Shown here in pieces: positions 9,347-17,283 of a stretch of 64,000 nucleotides of DNA (position 1 is the stretch's first letter; every line of letters begins with the position of its first letter). Below the pieces are notes generated by a model. The model had not been told where the DNA came from. It did no database searches and saw only the letters and a list, made by a program, of their open reading frames with translations. The stretch comes from Segniliparus sp051660745 (GTDB taxonomy: Bacteria > Actinomycetota > Actinomycetes > Mycobacteriales > Mycobacteriaceae). The stretch covers positions 1-64,000 of the forward strand of contig NZ_JBOFQF010000038.1 in the NCBI RefSeq assembly GCF_051660745.1. Reading direction: 5' to 3'. Both the position numbers and the translations under genes were made by a program.

Positions 9347-10496
9347 GCGGGCCGCCGAGGATGTTGCCGACGATGCCCCGGATGACGTTCGACCCGTCCT
9401 CGCGGCGCAGCTCGTCGTACCAGGCCTGGGTCGCCGCCGCGTCTTTGGCATGGGTCACGTCGCACCGCTTGCGGGCGCGCAAGACGAGCTCGCCCGCTCG
9501 TTCGGTCCGCGACCGCTCGTACGCCAGGAGCGCGGCCCGCGGGTCGTCCGGGTGCTCCTGGAACGCGAATTGCAGCGCGATCGCGTCCTCCATCGCGCTG
9601 CACCCGCCTTGGCCGATGTCCGGGGTGGTGTTGTGCGCGGCGTCCCCGAGCAGCGCGACCCGGCCCTTCGCCCACGTGTCGAACGGGTCGATGTCGAAAA
9701 TCTCGACCCGGTTCGTCGTCGCGGGGTCGACGGCCTCGACCAACGCCCGCACCCCGCCGGACCAGTGGCCGAACTCGGCGGCGAGGACCTCCTTCGCCGT
9801 GCCCGGCTCGTACGGCAGCCCCTCGGGCTTCGGGACGTCGAAGAAGAAGTAGAAGCGGTTCCCCGCGACCGGCATCACGGACGCGCGCTTCCCCTCGCCG
9901 ACATACGTGGTCCATTCGGCCCTCGGCCCGACCGCCTCGTCGATCTCGACGAGGCCGTTGAAGTTGACGTACCCGGCGTAGCGGCGCGGGACCTCGCGCC
10001 CGAGCACGTACGCCCGCCCCGACGACTTCGCGCCGTCGGCGCAGATCACGACGTCCCCGCTGGCGGAGCTCCCGTCGGCGAACTCGACCGTCGCCGCGTC
10101 CGGCCCGTCCGACACGGCGGCCATCCTCTTGCCGAAGTTGATCTCGTCGAGGCCGAACGCCTCCATGAGCATCAGCTGGAGCTCCGCGCGGGCGATCGGG
10201 TAGGGGCGCTGCCCCACGGCCTCGATCAGCGGCAGCAGGCTGAACCGGCACATGGCCTCGCCGGTCAGCCCGTCGATGTACGACATGCTGTCCACCATGC
10301 CGCCGATCTCGCGCGTCTGGGCCTCGAGGCCCAGGTGGTTGAGGCATTTCACGCCGTTCGACCACACCGATATCGCGGCTCCGACCGGCCTGTTCTCGCG
10401 GACCTGCTCGTAGATCTCGACGTCGAAGCCGATCTGCCGGAGCGCGAGAGCCGCGCTCGTGCCGCCCATGCCCGCGCCGATGACGATCGCTTTCAC
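9336..10496 (-). CDS. hpxO: FAD-dependent urate hydroxylase (HpxO-like)
   Basis: 386 residues of the aromatic-ring flavin monooxygenase fold. It has the FAD motif GAGMGGTSAALALRQ near the N-terminus, the segment VGAAISVWSNGVKCLNHLG, and GRVALLGDAAHNTTPDIGQGG for the FAD ribityl contact. The order RYAGYVNFNGLVEIDEA, then WTTYVGEGKR, then GNRFYFFFDVP is close to Klebsiella HpxO, which turns urate into 5-hydroxyisourate using NADH and oxygen. GTG start with TACTGT six bases upstream, hence probably leaderless. The end overlaps the convergent LCP gene by 11 bp. An NCS1 permease at 42013 may supply the substrate. Confidence 0.85.
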   Translation of the reverse strand: MKAIVIGAGMGGTSAALALRQIGFDVEIYEQVRENRPVGAAISVWSNGVKCLNHLGLEAQTREIGGMVDSMSYIDGLTGEAMCRFSLLPLIEAVGQRPYPIARAELQLMLMEAFGLDEINFGKRMAAVSDGPDAATVEFADGSSASGDVVICADGAKSSGRAYVLGREVPRRYAGYVNFNGLVEIDEAVGPRAEWTTYVGEGKRASVMPVAGNRFYFFFDVPKPEGLPYEPGTAKEVLAAEFGHWSGGVRALVEAVDPATTNRVEIFDIDPFDTWAKGRVALLGDAAHNTTPDIGQGGCSAMEDAIALQFAFQEHPDDPRAALLAYERSRTERAGELVLRARKRCDVTHAKDAAATQAWYDELRREDGSNVIRGIVGNILGGPLTS

Positions 10497-10502
10497 CGTC
10501 TC

Positions 10503-10512
10503 ACAGTAGCCT
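10503..10512. promoter_or_regulatory. Overlapping divergent -10 elements (hpxO / zincin gene)
   Basis: TAGCCT (10507-10512, plus strand) ends seven bases before the ATG at 10520. TACTGT (10503-10508, minus strand) ends six bases before the GTG at 10496. The two boxes overlap by two bases, so polymerase binding in the two directions should be mutually exclusive. Neither gene has a ribosome site. Confidence 0.6.
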
Positions 10513-10519
10513 TGATCGC

Positions 10520-10870
10520 ATGGCGGTGCAGATCAGCGAGCGCAAGTTCGAGCGGCTGGTGAACGAGGCGCTCGACCTCATCCCGCCGCAGCTGGCCAAG
10601 GCGGTGGACAACGTCGTCGTGCTCGTCGCGGACCGCCACCCCGACGAGCCCGACCTGCTCGGCCTGTACGAGGGGATCCCGCTTGGCGAGCGGGGCTCGG
10701 ACTACGGCGGGTCGCTGCCCGACGTGATCCACATCTACCGGGACGCGATCCTGGAGATCTGCGAGAGCGAGGACGACGTGGTGGACGAGGTGGCGGTCAC
10801 CGTGATCCACGAGTTCGCCCACTATTTCGGGATCGACGACGAGCGGCTGCACGAATGGGGCTGGGGCTGA
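10520..10870 (+). CDS. Small metallopeptidase (zincin-like, DUF1025 family)
   Basis: 116 residues of a widespread actinobacterial minimal-gluzincin family. The zinc motif is VTVIHEFAHYFGIDDERLHEWGW: HEFAH is the HExxH helix and the later Asp/Glu plus His complete the site. The preceding core VVVLVADRHPDEPDLLGLYEGIPL is typical. It is cytoplasmic, with no signal peptide. Substrates of this family are not well established. Leaderless ATG start, divergent from hpxO. Confidence 0.88.
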   Translation: MAVQISERKFERLVNEALDLIPPQLAKAVDNVVVLVADRHPDEPDLLGLYEGIPLGERGSDYGGSLPDVIHIYRDAILEICESEDDVVDEVAVTVIHEFAHYFGIDDERLHEWGWG

Positions 10871-10878
10871 TCCACCCG

Positions 10879-11226
10879 CTAGGAGGAGCCGGGGGCCTGC
10901 TCTGCTTGCGAGGCCCAGAGGCGGGCGCGGTCGCGTTCATGCGAGCCCATGGCGCGGTCCAGCTCGTACATGGCGTGGTTGGCCCACAGGGTGAACTCGG
11001 GGCTCGGGTTTTCGAGTTCGAGATGCATCAGCGCGGTTATTCGGTCGGCGAACTTCTCGCGGAATTCCGCGACTTCTTCCGTGCTGCGCCCGACGACGCG
11101 GGCTATCAAGGGGTTCGCGTCGTCGAGCACGCCGCCGTCTTCCAGGCCTATCGCCATCCCGTAGAGCGTGAGCAGTTCGAGGAGCGCGTTTTGTCTCGCG
11201 AGTTCGTCCCCCGCCTCTTCGACCAT
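10879..11226 (-). CDS. Hypothetical protein, 115 aa
   Basis: An acidic, helical protein with no signal peptide, membrane segment or motif I recognise. The sequence ELLTLYGMAIGLEDGGVLDDANPLIARVVGRS is notable for its Leu/Gly pattern. ATG at 11226 has TAGGCT ending six bases upstream on the minus strand, which supports a leaderless and therefore real gene. It converges on the metallopeptidase gene with an eight-base gap. Function unknown. Confidence 0.6.
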   Translation of the reverse strand: MVEEAGDELARQNALLELLTLYGMAIGLEDGGVLDDANPLIARVVGRSTEEVAEFREKFADRITALMHLELENPSPEFTLWANHAMYELDRAMGSHERDRARLWASQAEQAPGSS

Positions 11227-11338
11227 AGGTAGAGCCTAGACGCATGTCGTCCGTCGCGCATGGCTGTTCCCCTGGGGCGGCCCATGGCGGCCGTCCCGGC
11301 GCCGCAGTTCCTGCTGATTCCTTCTCGCGGTCGCACGG

Positions 11339-12310
11339 CTAGTCGAGTTGGATGGCGATGGCGTTGCCGTCGTGGTCTCCGGTGGTGGCCGTTGCTGTGT
11401 TTCTGGCATTGCCCATGGGGATGGTTCCGAGGTCTGTGGCTCCGTGTTCGAGCAGCGAGTCGCGGAGGTTGTCGCGGGCGGTGTCGAACGAGTCGTAGAC
11501 GTGGGTGGGGATGATGCTGCCGTTGAACCCGAGCTGCTCTCTGCTGAACGCTGCCGTCCACACGTATCCCCCGCCCGGGGCGGGTGCGGGCCCGAACACG
11601 CGCCCGTGGTCGTTCGGGAAGAGGTAGAACCCGTCCGAGTACGCCTGTCCCGACCCGGTGGGCTGCTCGCTGTAGCGGGTCCCGTCGATCAGCCCCTGGT
11701 AGCCGGTGCTGTGCTGGGTCTGGGCGGGGAAGCCTGCGGCGGCGAGGTCTTTGTTGAGCCGTTCTGCGGCTTCCTGCGGGGTTGTGGACGTCCTGTCGAC
11801 CAGGACGACGTTGACCGGCTCGTACATCGGTTTGCCGTCGTGCTTCTGTCCGAGCCAGTTCGCGACCTGCCCGTTCGATTGCAGCATCCATTCGCCGAGC
11901 TCCCCGTACGGGGTCGAGACCGTGTCCGATGGATCGGGGTCCGCCGTCGGAGCGGAGGGAGGCGCGGCCGCCACGCCTGCAGGCGTGGCGGCCGAGGCCA
12001 GCGGGTCGAGGCCGGTCCGGAGCTGCGCCGCGTTGAGATTGTCCGCCGCCTCGTACGTCCTGGCCGCGTACTCCAGTCCGGAGGACAACCGCTCGCCGTC
12101 GGCGCGGTGCCGGGCTTCGTGGGCCTCCCAATCCTCCAGCAACGCCCGCAACGCCGTCGCGGCCGGGCCCCGGGCCGAGGGGACTGCGCTCGCGAGGCTT
12201 TCCCGGGTGGAGGCCAGCAATGCGCCTGTCTCTCGGTGGGCGGCGTCAAGGCTCCGGGCCGCAGTTGCCAACTGCTCGGGGTCGACGACCAATCGTTGCG
12301 CTGTGTCCAT
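11339..12310 (-). CDS. ESX/type VII substrate-like protein with C-terminal secreted domain
   Basis: 323 residues. The N-terminal 95 form two predicted helices (QLATAARSLDAAHRETGAL… and EDWEAHEARHRADGERLSS) like EspC-type ESX substrates, with Trp61 near the turn and the YxxxD export motif YEAAD at 86-90 after helix 2. A proline/alanine linker (about 100-130) leads to a roughly 190-residue globular domain with VNVVLVDRTSTTPQEAAERL, STGYQGLIDGTRYSEQP and NDHGRVFGPAP. No Sec signal is present, consistent with type VII export. The C-terminal domain is of a kind seen in mycobacterial secreted proteins, but I cannot name it. No ESX core gene is in the window. Confidence 0.65.
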   Translation of the reverse strand: MDTAQRLVVDPEQLATAARSLDAAHRETGALLASTRESLASAVPSARGPAATALRALLEDWEAHEARHRADGERLSSGLEYAARTYEAADNLNAAQLRTGLDPLASAATPAGVAAAPPSAPTADPDPSDTVSTPYGELGEWMLQSNGQVANWLGQKHDGKPMYEPVNVVLVDRTSTTPQEAAERLNKDLAAAGFPAQTQHSTGYQGLIDGTRYSEQPTGSGQAYSDGFYLFPNDHGRVFGPAPAPGGGYVWTAAFSREQLGFNGSIIPTHVYDSFDTARDNLRDSLLEHGATDLGTIPMGNARNTATATTGDHDGNAIAIQLD

Positions 12311-12518
12311 CGAAACCTCGGGCTCGGAATGTCTCTGCTGGGGCGAGCAGCGTCGGGCTGGGCATCCATGCTCCGCCGTGGAAGTTGCGGAAGGCCGAAC
12401 CAGCCATCGCGGCTGCGTGAACTTTTCGCCCTGAATTCGAAAACGTCCCCGGCTCGTTCGCCGCGTTGCTCCGAAGGCAGGCCGACACTATGGTTGCGGG
12501 TATATTCTGCTGTGCGAG

Positions 12519-13145
12519 GTGATGCGTGTGATTGCCGACAATCCGAAACCTTCGCGATCCCGTCTCGACGTGACGGCCAGGCGGGAGCAGCTTTTGGAGA
12601 TCGGCTGCCAGATGCTGCGCGACACGCCCTGCGACCAGCTGAAGCTCCAAGACGTCGCGGACCGTGCCGGAGTGTCGGCCGGGCTCATCTACCGGTATTT
12701 CGGCAGCAAACAGACGTTCCTGCTCACGCTGCTCGAACGCGAGGTGGACGCCGTGCTCGCGGCGATCGACCTCGAAGCCGAAGCCCCGTTGGCCACGAAG
12801 GTGTCGTCCGCCATCGCCAGCTACATCGACTGCGTCCTCGCCAATCGCAACGCCCATCTCGCCATCCACCGGGGCGACTTCGGAGCAGACCCGGTCGTCC
12901 GCGCCCTCATCGAGAAGAACCATTCGGCGCTGCAACGCCGAATGCTCGCCATGCTCCAGGCGGAAGGCGTCGAGGCCACTCCGAAGCAGCGCTTCGCGGT
13001 CAGCGCGTGCATCACCTATGCGATCAATCTGGTCCTCGACTGGGTGCAAGGCCCGGTGATCGGCAAGGACGAGCTCCAGGACCTCTGCGCTCAGTCCATC
13101 GTGGCCATTCTCATCGCGGCCTCCTCGCCCGCGAGGCCGGGCTAG
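12519..13145 (+). CDS. TetR-family transcriptional regulator
   Basis: About 208 residues. The DNA-binding domain is clear: RREQLLEIGCQMLRDTPCDQLKLQDVADRAGVSAGLIYRYFGSKQTFLLTLL, with the recognition helix at AGVSAGLIYRYF. The C-terminal ligand domain is generic. Start is GTG 12519 or the adjacent ATG 12522. A TATATT at 12501-12506 is a possible -10. It is divergent from the ESX-like gene, 208 bp away, so that gene is one possible target. Ligand unknown. Confidence 0.85.
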   Translation: MMRVIADNPKPSRSRLDVTARREQLLEIGCQMLRDTPCDQLKLQDVADRAGVSAGLIYRYFGSKQTFLLTLLEREVDAVLAAIDLEAEAPLATKVSSAIASYIDCVLANRNAHLAIHRGDFGADPVVRALIEKNHSALQRRMLAMLQAEGVEATPKQRFAVSACITYAINLVLDWVQGPVIGKDELQDLCAQSIVAILIAASSPARPG

Positions 13146-13201
13146 GGGCGAAAGGGCGGCGCAGGCCGGTACGATCAGGGCCGGTTCTGAGAGGGGGCGA
13201 G

Positions 13202-14914
13202 ATGTTCGAGTTTTTCCACCGGTGGTTCGGCACGGGGGATATCCCGAGGCCGAAGGGCCGTCTGCCTGCGCTCTTGGCGGACTACCCGCCGTACCCGACG
13301 CCGTTCCCCGGCTATGGGCAGACGTTGGGCCTCGCCGAGTGCGAGGAGAACCTGCGCTCCTTCTTGTCGGTGCGCGAGGAGCGTTTGGAGATCGTCGGGG
13401 GCCTCCTGCGGGAGTTCGGCCTCGACCTGCGCGCCGGTCTGGCCGCCGACGACCCGCGCCCGTTCCTCGCGTCGCTCGACCGTTGGGCGCGGGAGGAATG
13501 GCCTGCGGCCTGGACGACCGCGTTCCCACGAGGCTATGGAGCCGGGCTGTCGAGCCCGAAAGAGGGCGAGCACATCGTCTTGGCGATGCTGATGGACGTC
13601 GCTATCGCCATCGGGGAGATCGTGGTCCGCAAACGCCCCGACTACGCGTGGCGGCTCGACCTCGCAGGCGAGAACAGCGACATGGGCAGTTATCGGCGCG
13701 TGGTCGTGGCGAAAGCCCCCGACGGCCCGGGGCGGTCCACGATCGTGCTCGACTACGAAAGCGTCTGCATCGACACATTCGACGTCATCGGGCGCGGCTC
13801 GAACTACGACGTTTCAGGCCGCCGCACGACGATCACGAGCAAGGTGTACGTCCCGCCGCCCCATCGCGGCGCTCCGCTCGGCTCCATGGCCAAGGCCGCG
13901 CTCGAAGGCGGCGACGACCCGCCCGACGGCTATCGGTCTGTGCTCCCGCCCGAGGAAGCCCCGCCTGAGCCTCCCCCGGGGGCAGACGGGCCGCATGTCT
14001 ACGACAAGGCGGAATACCATGCTCACGTCCTTGAGCACGAGTACGGTTTCGATCCGGAGGAGGCCGACGAGCAGGCCGCCGTGCCGACCGCGTTCTTCTT
14101 CGGCTGGCTCGCGTCGCACAGCTTGCTCAGCCGGGCCCACATGAAATTCGCGCGCCAGGAGATCGCCGCCTACCGGGAGCGCCGCGTCACCGCCGTCGAG
14201 CTCTGGAGCTTCTTCGACCGATGTCTGATCGACGACATGCTCAGCGACGAGGGGAACGCCTTCACGCATTCCTATTTCCAGATGGGGGACGAGCCTGGCT
14301 TCTACCGGGATCTCGCCGACACGCTCGCCAAGGGCCTCACGTCGGTGAACCACGTGCCCTACACCTTCGAGAACCAGGCGCGCATGGACGCGGTCGTCGA
14401 CCGGCGCTACGCGCAGTGGTGGGAGAAAGCGCAGGAAGACGGCACGCTGCTCCTGCCGCCGTGGTCGAGGCCGACGAGGGAAGCCCGCGCGGGCCAGGTC
14501 GCGGCCGGGGCTCGGGGGATCGCTGTGCGGACGGTGTGCGCGTGGACGGTGGTCGCGTACCTGCTCACGTGGGCTCCCGTCGGCCCCCGATTGAGCGGGC
14601 CCGCGTATGCCGCGTTGTGTTTCGGCGGGGCGGCGGTGTTCCTGCCCCTGGTGTTCTTGCTGGTGCGAGCGTTCGGAACGCGGGGCAACAAGCCCCGGGC
14701 GGCGGCCTGCGCGCAATCGGCGGCGCTCCTGGCCGTGGGGATGCTCGTCTACGCCTGGCCCGCCGCCGCGATGCTGCTGGACGGGCGCCATGGGCCGCAG
14801 AAGGGCGACGGCAAATTCTTCGTGCTGGGCGCAGCCTTGCTCGCCGCAGGGGTGTGGCGCGCGCCGAAGGAGGCGAGGGCCGGGTTCTGGGCGGGCTGGC
14901 CGGATCGGCACTGA
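13202..14914 (+). CDS. Hypothetical membrane-anchored protein, 570 aa
   Basis: A large cytoplasmic region (about 1-440) is followed by four predicted transmembrane helices near the C-terminus (starting at AVRTVCAWTVVAYLLTW, then AALCFGGAAVFLPLVFLLV, SAALLAVGMLVYAW, and FVLGAALLAAGVW). A block around 280-400 (ADEQAAVPTAFFFGWLASH, ELWSFFDRCLIDDML, FTHSYFQ) resembles a bacterial domain often seen in immunity-like or contact-system proteins (DUF7832-like, tentative). ATG 13202 follows GAGAGGGGGCGAG, a usable ribosome site; open frame further upstream is chance. Function not known. Confidence 0.6.
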   Translation: MFEFFHRWFGTGDIPRPKGRLPALLADYPPYPTPFPGYGQTLGLAECEENLRSFLSVREERLEIVGGLLREFGLDLRAGLAADDPRPFLASLDRWAREEWPAAWTTAFPRGYGAGLSSPKEGEHIVLAMLMDVAIAIGEIVVRKRPDYAWRLDLAGENSDMGSYRRVVVAKAPDGPGRSTIVLDYESVCIDTFDVIGRGSNYDVSGRRTTITSKVYVPPPHRGAPLGSMAKAALEGGDDPPDGYRSVLPPEEAPPEPPPGADGPHVYDKAEYHAHVLEHEYGFDPEEADEQAAVPTAFFFGWLASHSLLSRAHMKFARQEIAAYRERRVTAVELWSFFDRCLIDDMLSDEGNAFTHSYFQMGDEPGFYRDLADTLAKGLTSVNHVPYTFENQARMDAVVDRRYAQWWEKAQEDGTLLLPPWSRPTREARAGQVAAGARGIAVRTVCAWTVVAYLLTWAPVGPRLSGPAYAALCFGGAAVFLPLVFLLVRAFGTRGNKPRAAACAQSAALLAVGMLVYAWPAAAMLLDGRHGPQKGDGKFFVLGAALLAAGVWRAPKEARAGFWAGWPDRH

Positions 14915-14949
14915 CTCCCTGGCGGCGGCGTCCTTGTATCCTCCTTGCC

Positions 14950-16254
14950 ATGATGACGCGCACAGCGCCGAGCCCGCTCGTGGTGTTCGCCGCCGCCGCA
15001 GCAGGCTCTGCCGTTGAGTTCTACGATTTCTTCGCATACGGCACGGCGGCCGCTTTGGTGTTCCCGACGGTGTTCTTCCCGAGCCTCGGGACGGAGGCGG
15101 CGCGTCTCGCGTCGTTCGCGACCCTTGGCGCGGCGTTCGTCGCGCGCCCGGCGGGCGCCATGGTCTTCGGGCATTTCGGCGACCGGCTCGGGCGCAAACG
15201 GATCCTCGTGGTCACATTGCTGCTGATGGGGGCCGCGACCGTCGGGGTGGGCCTGGTGCCGGGGGCGGACCGGATCGGTTTCGCCGCGCCCGCGTTGGTG
15301 CTCGGGCTCCGGCTGGTCCAAGGGTTCGCGGTCGGGGGCGAGATGGGCGGCGCGGTGGTGCTCTCCGCCGAGAGCGCCCCGCCAGGCCGCAGCGGGCTCA
15401 TGGGGTCGGCGGGCGCGGTCGGCGCTTCGCTCGGCTTCCTCCTGAGCAGCCTCTCTTTCTTGGCCGTCAGCCTCCTCGGCGCCGCGCAGAGCTCTGCCTT
15501 CCTGGCGTGGGGGTGGCGCGTGCCCTTCTTGCTCAGCGGCCTGCTCATCCTCATCGGCCTCGTCGTGCGGCGGCGGGTCTCCGAATCGCCCGCGTTCGTC
15601 GCGGCCCGCGAGTCGGGCGCCCTGGTCCGCGCGCCGCTCCTCCAGCTGGTGCGGGAGCGTCCTGGGCAGCTCGCCCTGGTGACGGGCGCGGTGTGCGCGC
15701 TCTACGTGGTCTCGTTCTTCCGGGACTCCTTCCTCGTCTCCGTGGCGCGCAACGAGCTCGGCCTCTCGTTCTCCGAGATCCTGAAAATCAACGTCGGCGG
15801 GGGCGTGGTCTGGTTCCTCGTCGTGGTGGCGACCGGGTATCTCAGCGACAAGTTCCCGCGCAAGGCGGTCTACATCGTCGGCTTGGTCCTCATCTCGATC
15901 TGGTCTGTCGCGGTCATGCCGGTGCTGCTGTCCGGGGCTCCGGAGGCCTTCGCCTTGGCCACGTTGATCTCGGTCCTCGCCCTGGGCGTGGCCAACGGCG
16001 CCATCGCCCCGTTCCTGGTCGAGGACTTCCCCGTCCAGCTGCGCTACACCGGGTTCGCCGTCGCGTTCAATGTCGCGGGCGTCCTCGGCGGGGCGTTGCC
16101 GCCGATCCTGGCGACCAGCCTCTACAGTTCGCGCGGGGCTTCCGCCGTCGGGCTCATGCTGCTGGTGTTCGCCCTGTTCAGCCTGGCCTGCGCCGTCGCG
16201 ACGACCCGCTTCGCGCAGGCGCATTCGAGGGAAGCTGCGGCGGCCGAGCTCTGA
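14950..16254 (+). CDS. MFS transporter, metabolite:H+ symporter (MHS) family
   Basis: 434 residues with 12 predicted membrane spans. The start SAVEFYDFFAYGTAAALVF and the loop-2 signature GHFGDRLGRKR are characteristic of the MHS group (ProP, KgtP, shikimate and citrate carriers), as is GLRLVQGFAVGGEMGGAV in helix 4-5. It imports a small carboxylate or zwitterion with protons; the substrate cannot be told. ATG at 14950 lies seven bases after TATCCT (14937-14942), so it is probably leaderless. It is 35 bp downstream of the 570-residue hypothetical gene. Confidence 0.9.
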   Translation: MMTRTAPSPLVVFAAAAAGSAVEFYDFFAYGTAAALVFPTVFFPSLGTEAARLASFATLGAAFVARPAGAMVFGHFGDRLGRKRILVVTLLLMGAATVGVGLVPGADRIGFAAPALVLGLRLVQGFAVGGEMGGAVVLSAESAPPGRSGLMGSAGAVGASLGFLLSSLSFLAVSLLGAAQSSAFLAWGWRVPFLLSGLLILIGLVVRRRVSESPAFVAARESGALVRAPLLQLVRERPGQLALVTGAVCALYVVSFFRDSFLVSVARNELGLSFSEILKINVGGGVVWFLVVVATGYLSDKFPRKAVYIVGLVLISIWSVAVMPVLLSGAPEAFALATLISVLALGVANGAIAPFLVEDFPVQLRYTGFAVAFNVAGVLGGALPPILATSLYSSRGASAVGLMLLVFALFSLACAVATTRFAQAHSREAAAAEL

Positions 16255-16282
16255 GCGCGAGGGCTTGGGCGGCTGGCGCGGC

Positions 16283-16723
16283 TCAGCGCCCCCGGAACGC
16301 GATGGGCGGGCCGGACAGCTTGTCGAGCTTGGCGCGCGCCTCGTCGGGGATCGGCGTTGGGCGGCTGTGCTCGTCGATGACGACGATCGTCGTGGCGGCG
16401 ACGGCGGTCGTCTGGCCGGAGGGGTCCTCGACGGCGTAGGACAGCTCGAAGCTCGCGCCGCCGACGCGGCTGGTCCAGATGTGGATCTGCGGATCGGCCG
16501 TGCTGTAGTGCAGCACCGCGCGGTACTCGATTTCCTGCCTGGCGACGAGCACGCGGGAATCTGTCCACTGCAGCCCGTCCACGAGCAGCCGGGACCGGGC
16601 CTCTTCGAGGAGGCGGAGCACCGACACATTGTTGACGTGCCCGTACGCGTCCATATCGCCGAACCGGACCTGGACCGGCACGGCGAGGGCTTGCGGCGGA
16701 TAAACAGAGGATGATTCGGTCAC
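16283..16723 (-). CDS. Hotdog-fold acyl-CoA thioesterase (4HBT type)
   Basis: 146 residues. The signature VRFGDMDAYGHVNNVSVLRLLEEAR holds the catalytic Asp of the 4-hydroxybenzoyl-CoA thioesterase/YbgC group on the central helix. Strands with SFELSYAVEDPSG and AATTIVVID follow. It hydrolyses acyl-CoA thioesters. GTG at 16723 is preferred because TATGCT lies eight bases upstream; a TTG at 16732 would add three residues. It converges on the MHS transporter. Chain-length preference unknown. Confidence 0.85.
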   Translation of the reverse strand: MTESSSVYPPQALAVPVQVRFGDMDAYGHVNNVSVLRLLEEARSRLLVDGLQWTDSRVLVARQEIEYRAVLHYSTADPQIHIWTSRVGGASFELSYAVEDPSGQTTAVAATTIVVIDEHSRPTPIPDEARAKLDKLSGPPIAFRGR

Positions 16724-16778
16724 AGGGCGCAAGCATACTGCGAATTGCGAGGGGCCGCCCGTGTTTGTGCTGGCCGGG

Positions 16779-17273
16779 TCAGGCCCCGAGCAGCCCTTCG
16801 ATGGCCTCGACCAGCTCCGGGGCCTGCGGCGGGGTCTTCGGGCGGAAGCGGCCTGCGACCGAGCCGTCGGGGGCGACCAGGAACTTCTCGAAGTTCCACT
16901 GGACGTCGCCCGCCTGGCCGTCGGAGTCGGGGGCCTGCGCGAGCAGGACGTACAGCGGGTGGCGCTCCTCGCCGTTGACCTCAGTCTTCGCCAGCAGCGG
17001 GAAGGTGACGCCGTAGGTGGTGGAGCAGAAGGCCTGGATCTCCTCGGCCGAGCCCGGCTCCTGCCCGGCGAACTGGTTGGACGGCACGCCGACGACGGTC
17101 AGCCCGCGCGGCCCGTAGTCCTTCGCCAGCTGCTCGAGGCCCTCGTACTGCGGGGTGAGCCCGCATTTGGACGCGACATTGACGACGAGCACCGGGCCGG
17201 AAGCCTTGGCGATCTCGCGCAACGTGGTGGACTGGCCTTGCAGGGTGGTGACGGGTACGTCGAGTGCGCTCAT
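16779..17273 (-). CDS. Glutathione-peroxidase-fold thiol peroxidase
   Basis: 164 residues. The GPx signatures are present: VNVASKCGLTPQYEGLEQL with the peroxidatic Cys in place of selenocysteine, VGVPSNQFAGQEPG with the Gln, and WNFEKFLVAPDG with the Trp-Asn pair of the catalytic tetrad. It reduces hydroperoxides. Mycobacteriales make mycothiol rather than glutathione, so thioredoxin or mycothiol is the likely reductant (inference). ATG at 17273 has GGGTGGAG upstream; a GTG at 17282 is the alternative. The next gene in the same direction ends 11 bases upstream, so the two are probably co-transcribed. Confidence 0.92.
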   Translation of the reverse strand: MSALDVPVTTLQGQSTTLREIAKASGPVLVVNVASKCGLTPQYEGLEQLAKDYGPRGLTVVGVPSNQFAGQEPGSAEEIQAFCSTTYGVTFPLLAKTEVNGEERHPLYVLLAQAPDSDGQAGDVQWNFEKFLVAPDGSVAGRFRPKTPPQAPELVEAIEGLLGA

Positions 17274-17283
17274 GCGCTCCACC

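Noticed and set aside
11348..14914. 1188-codon open frame in one stretch
   Set aside because: The part before 13202 is antisense to the ESX-like gene and off frame to the TetR gene, with repetitive Arg/Gly/Val translation. The real protein starts at ATG 13202 with a ribosome site.
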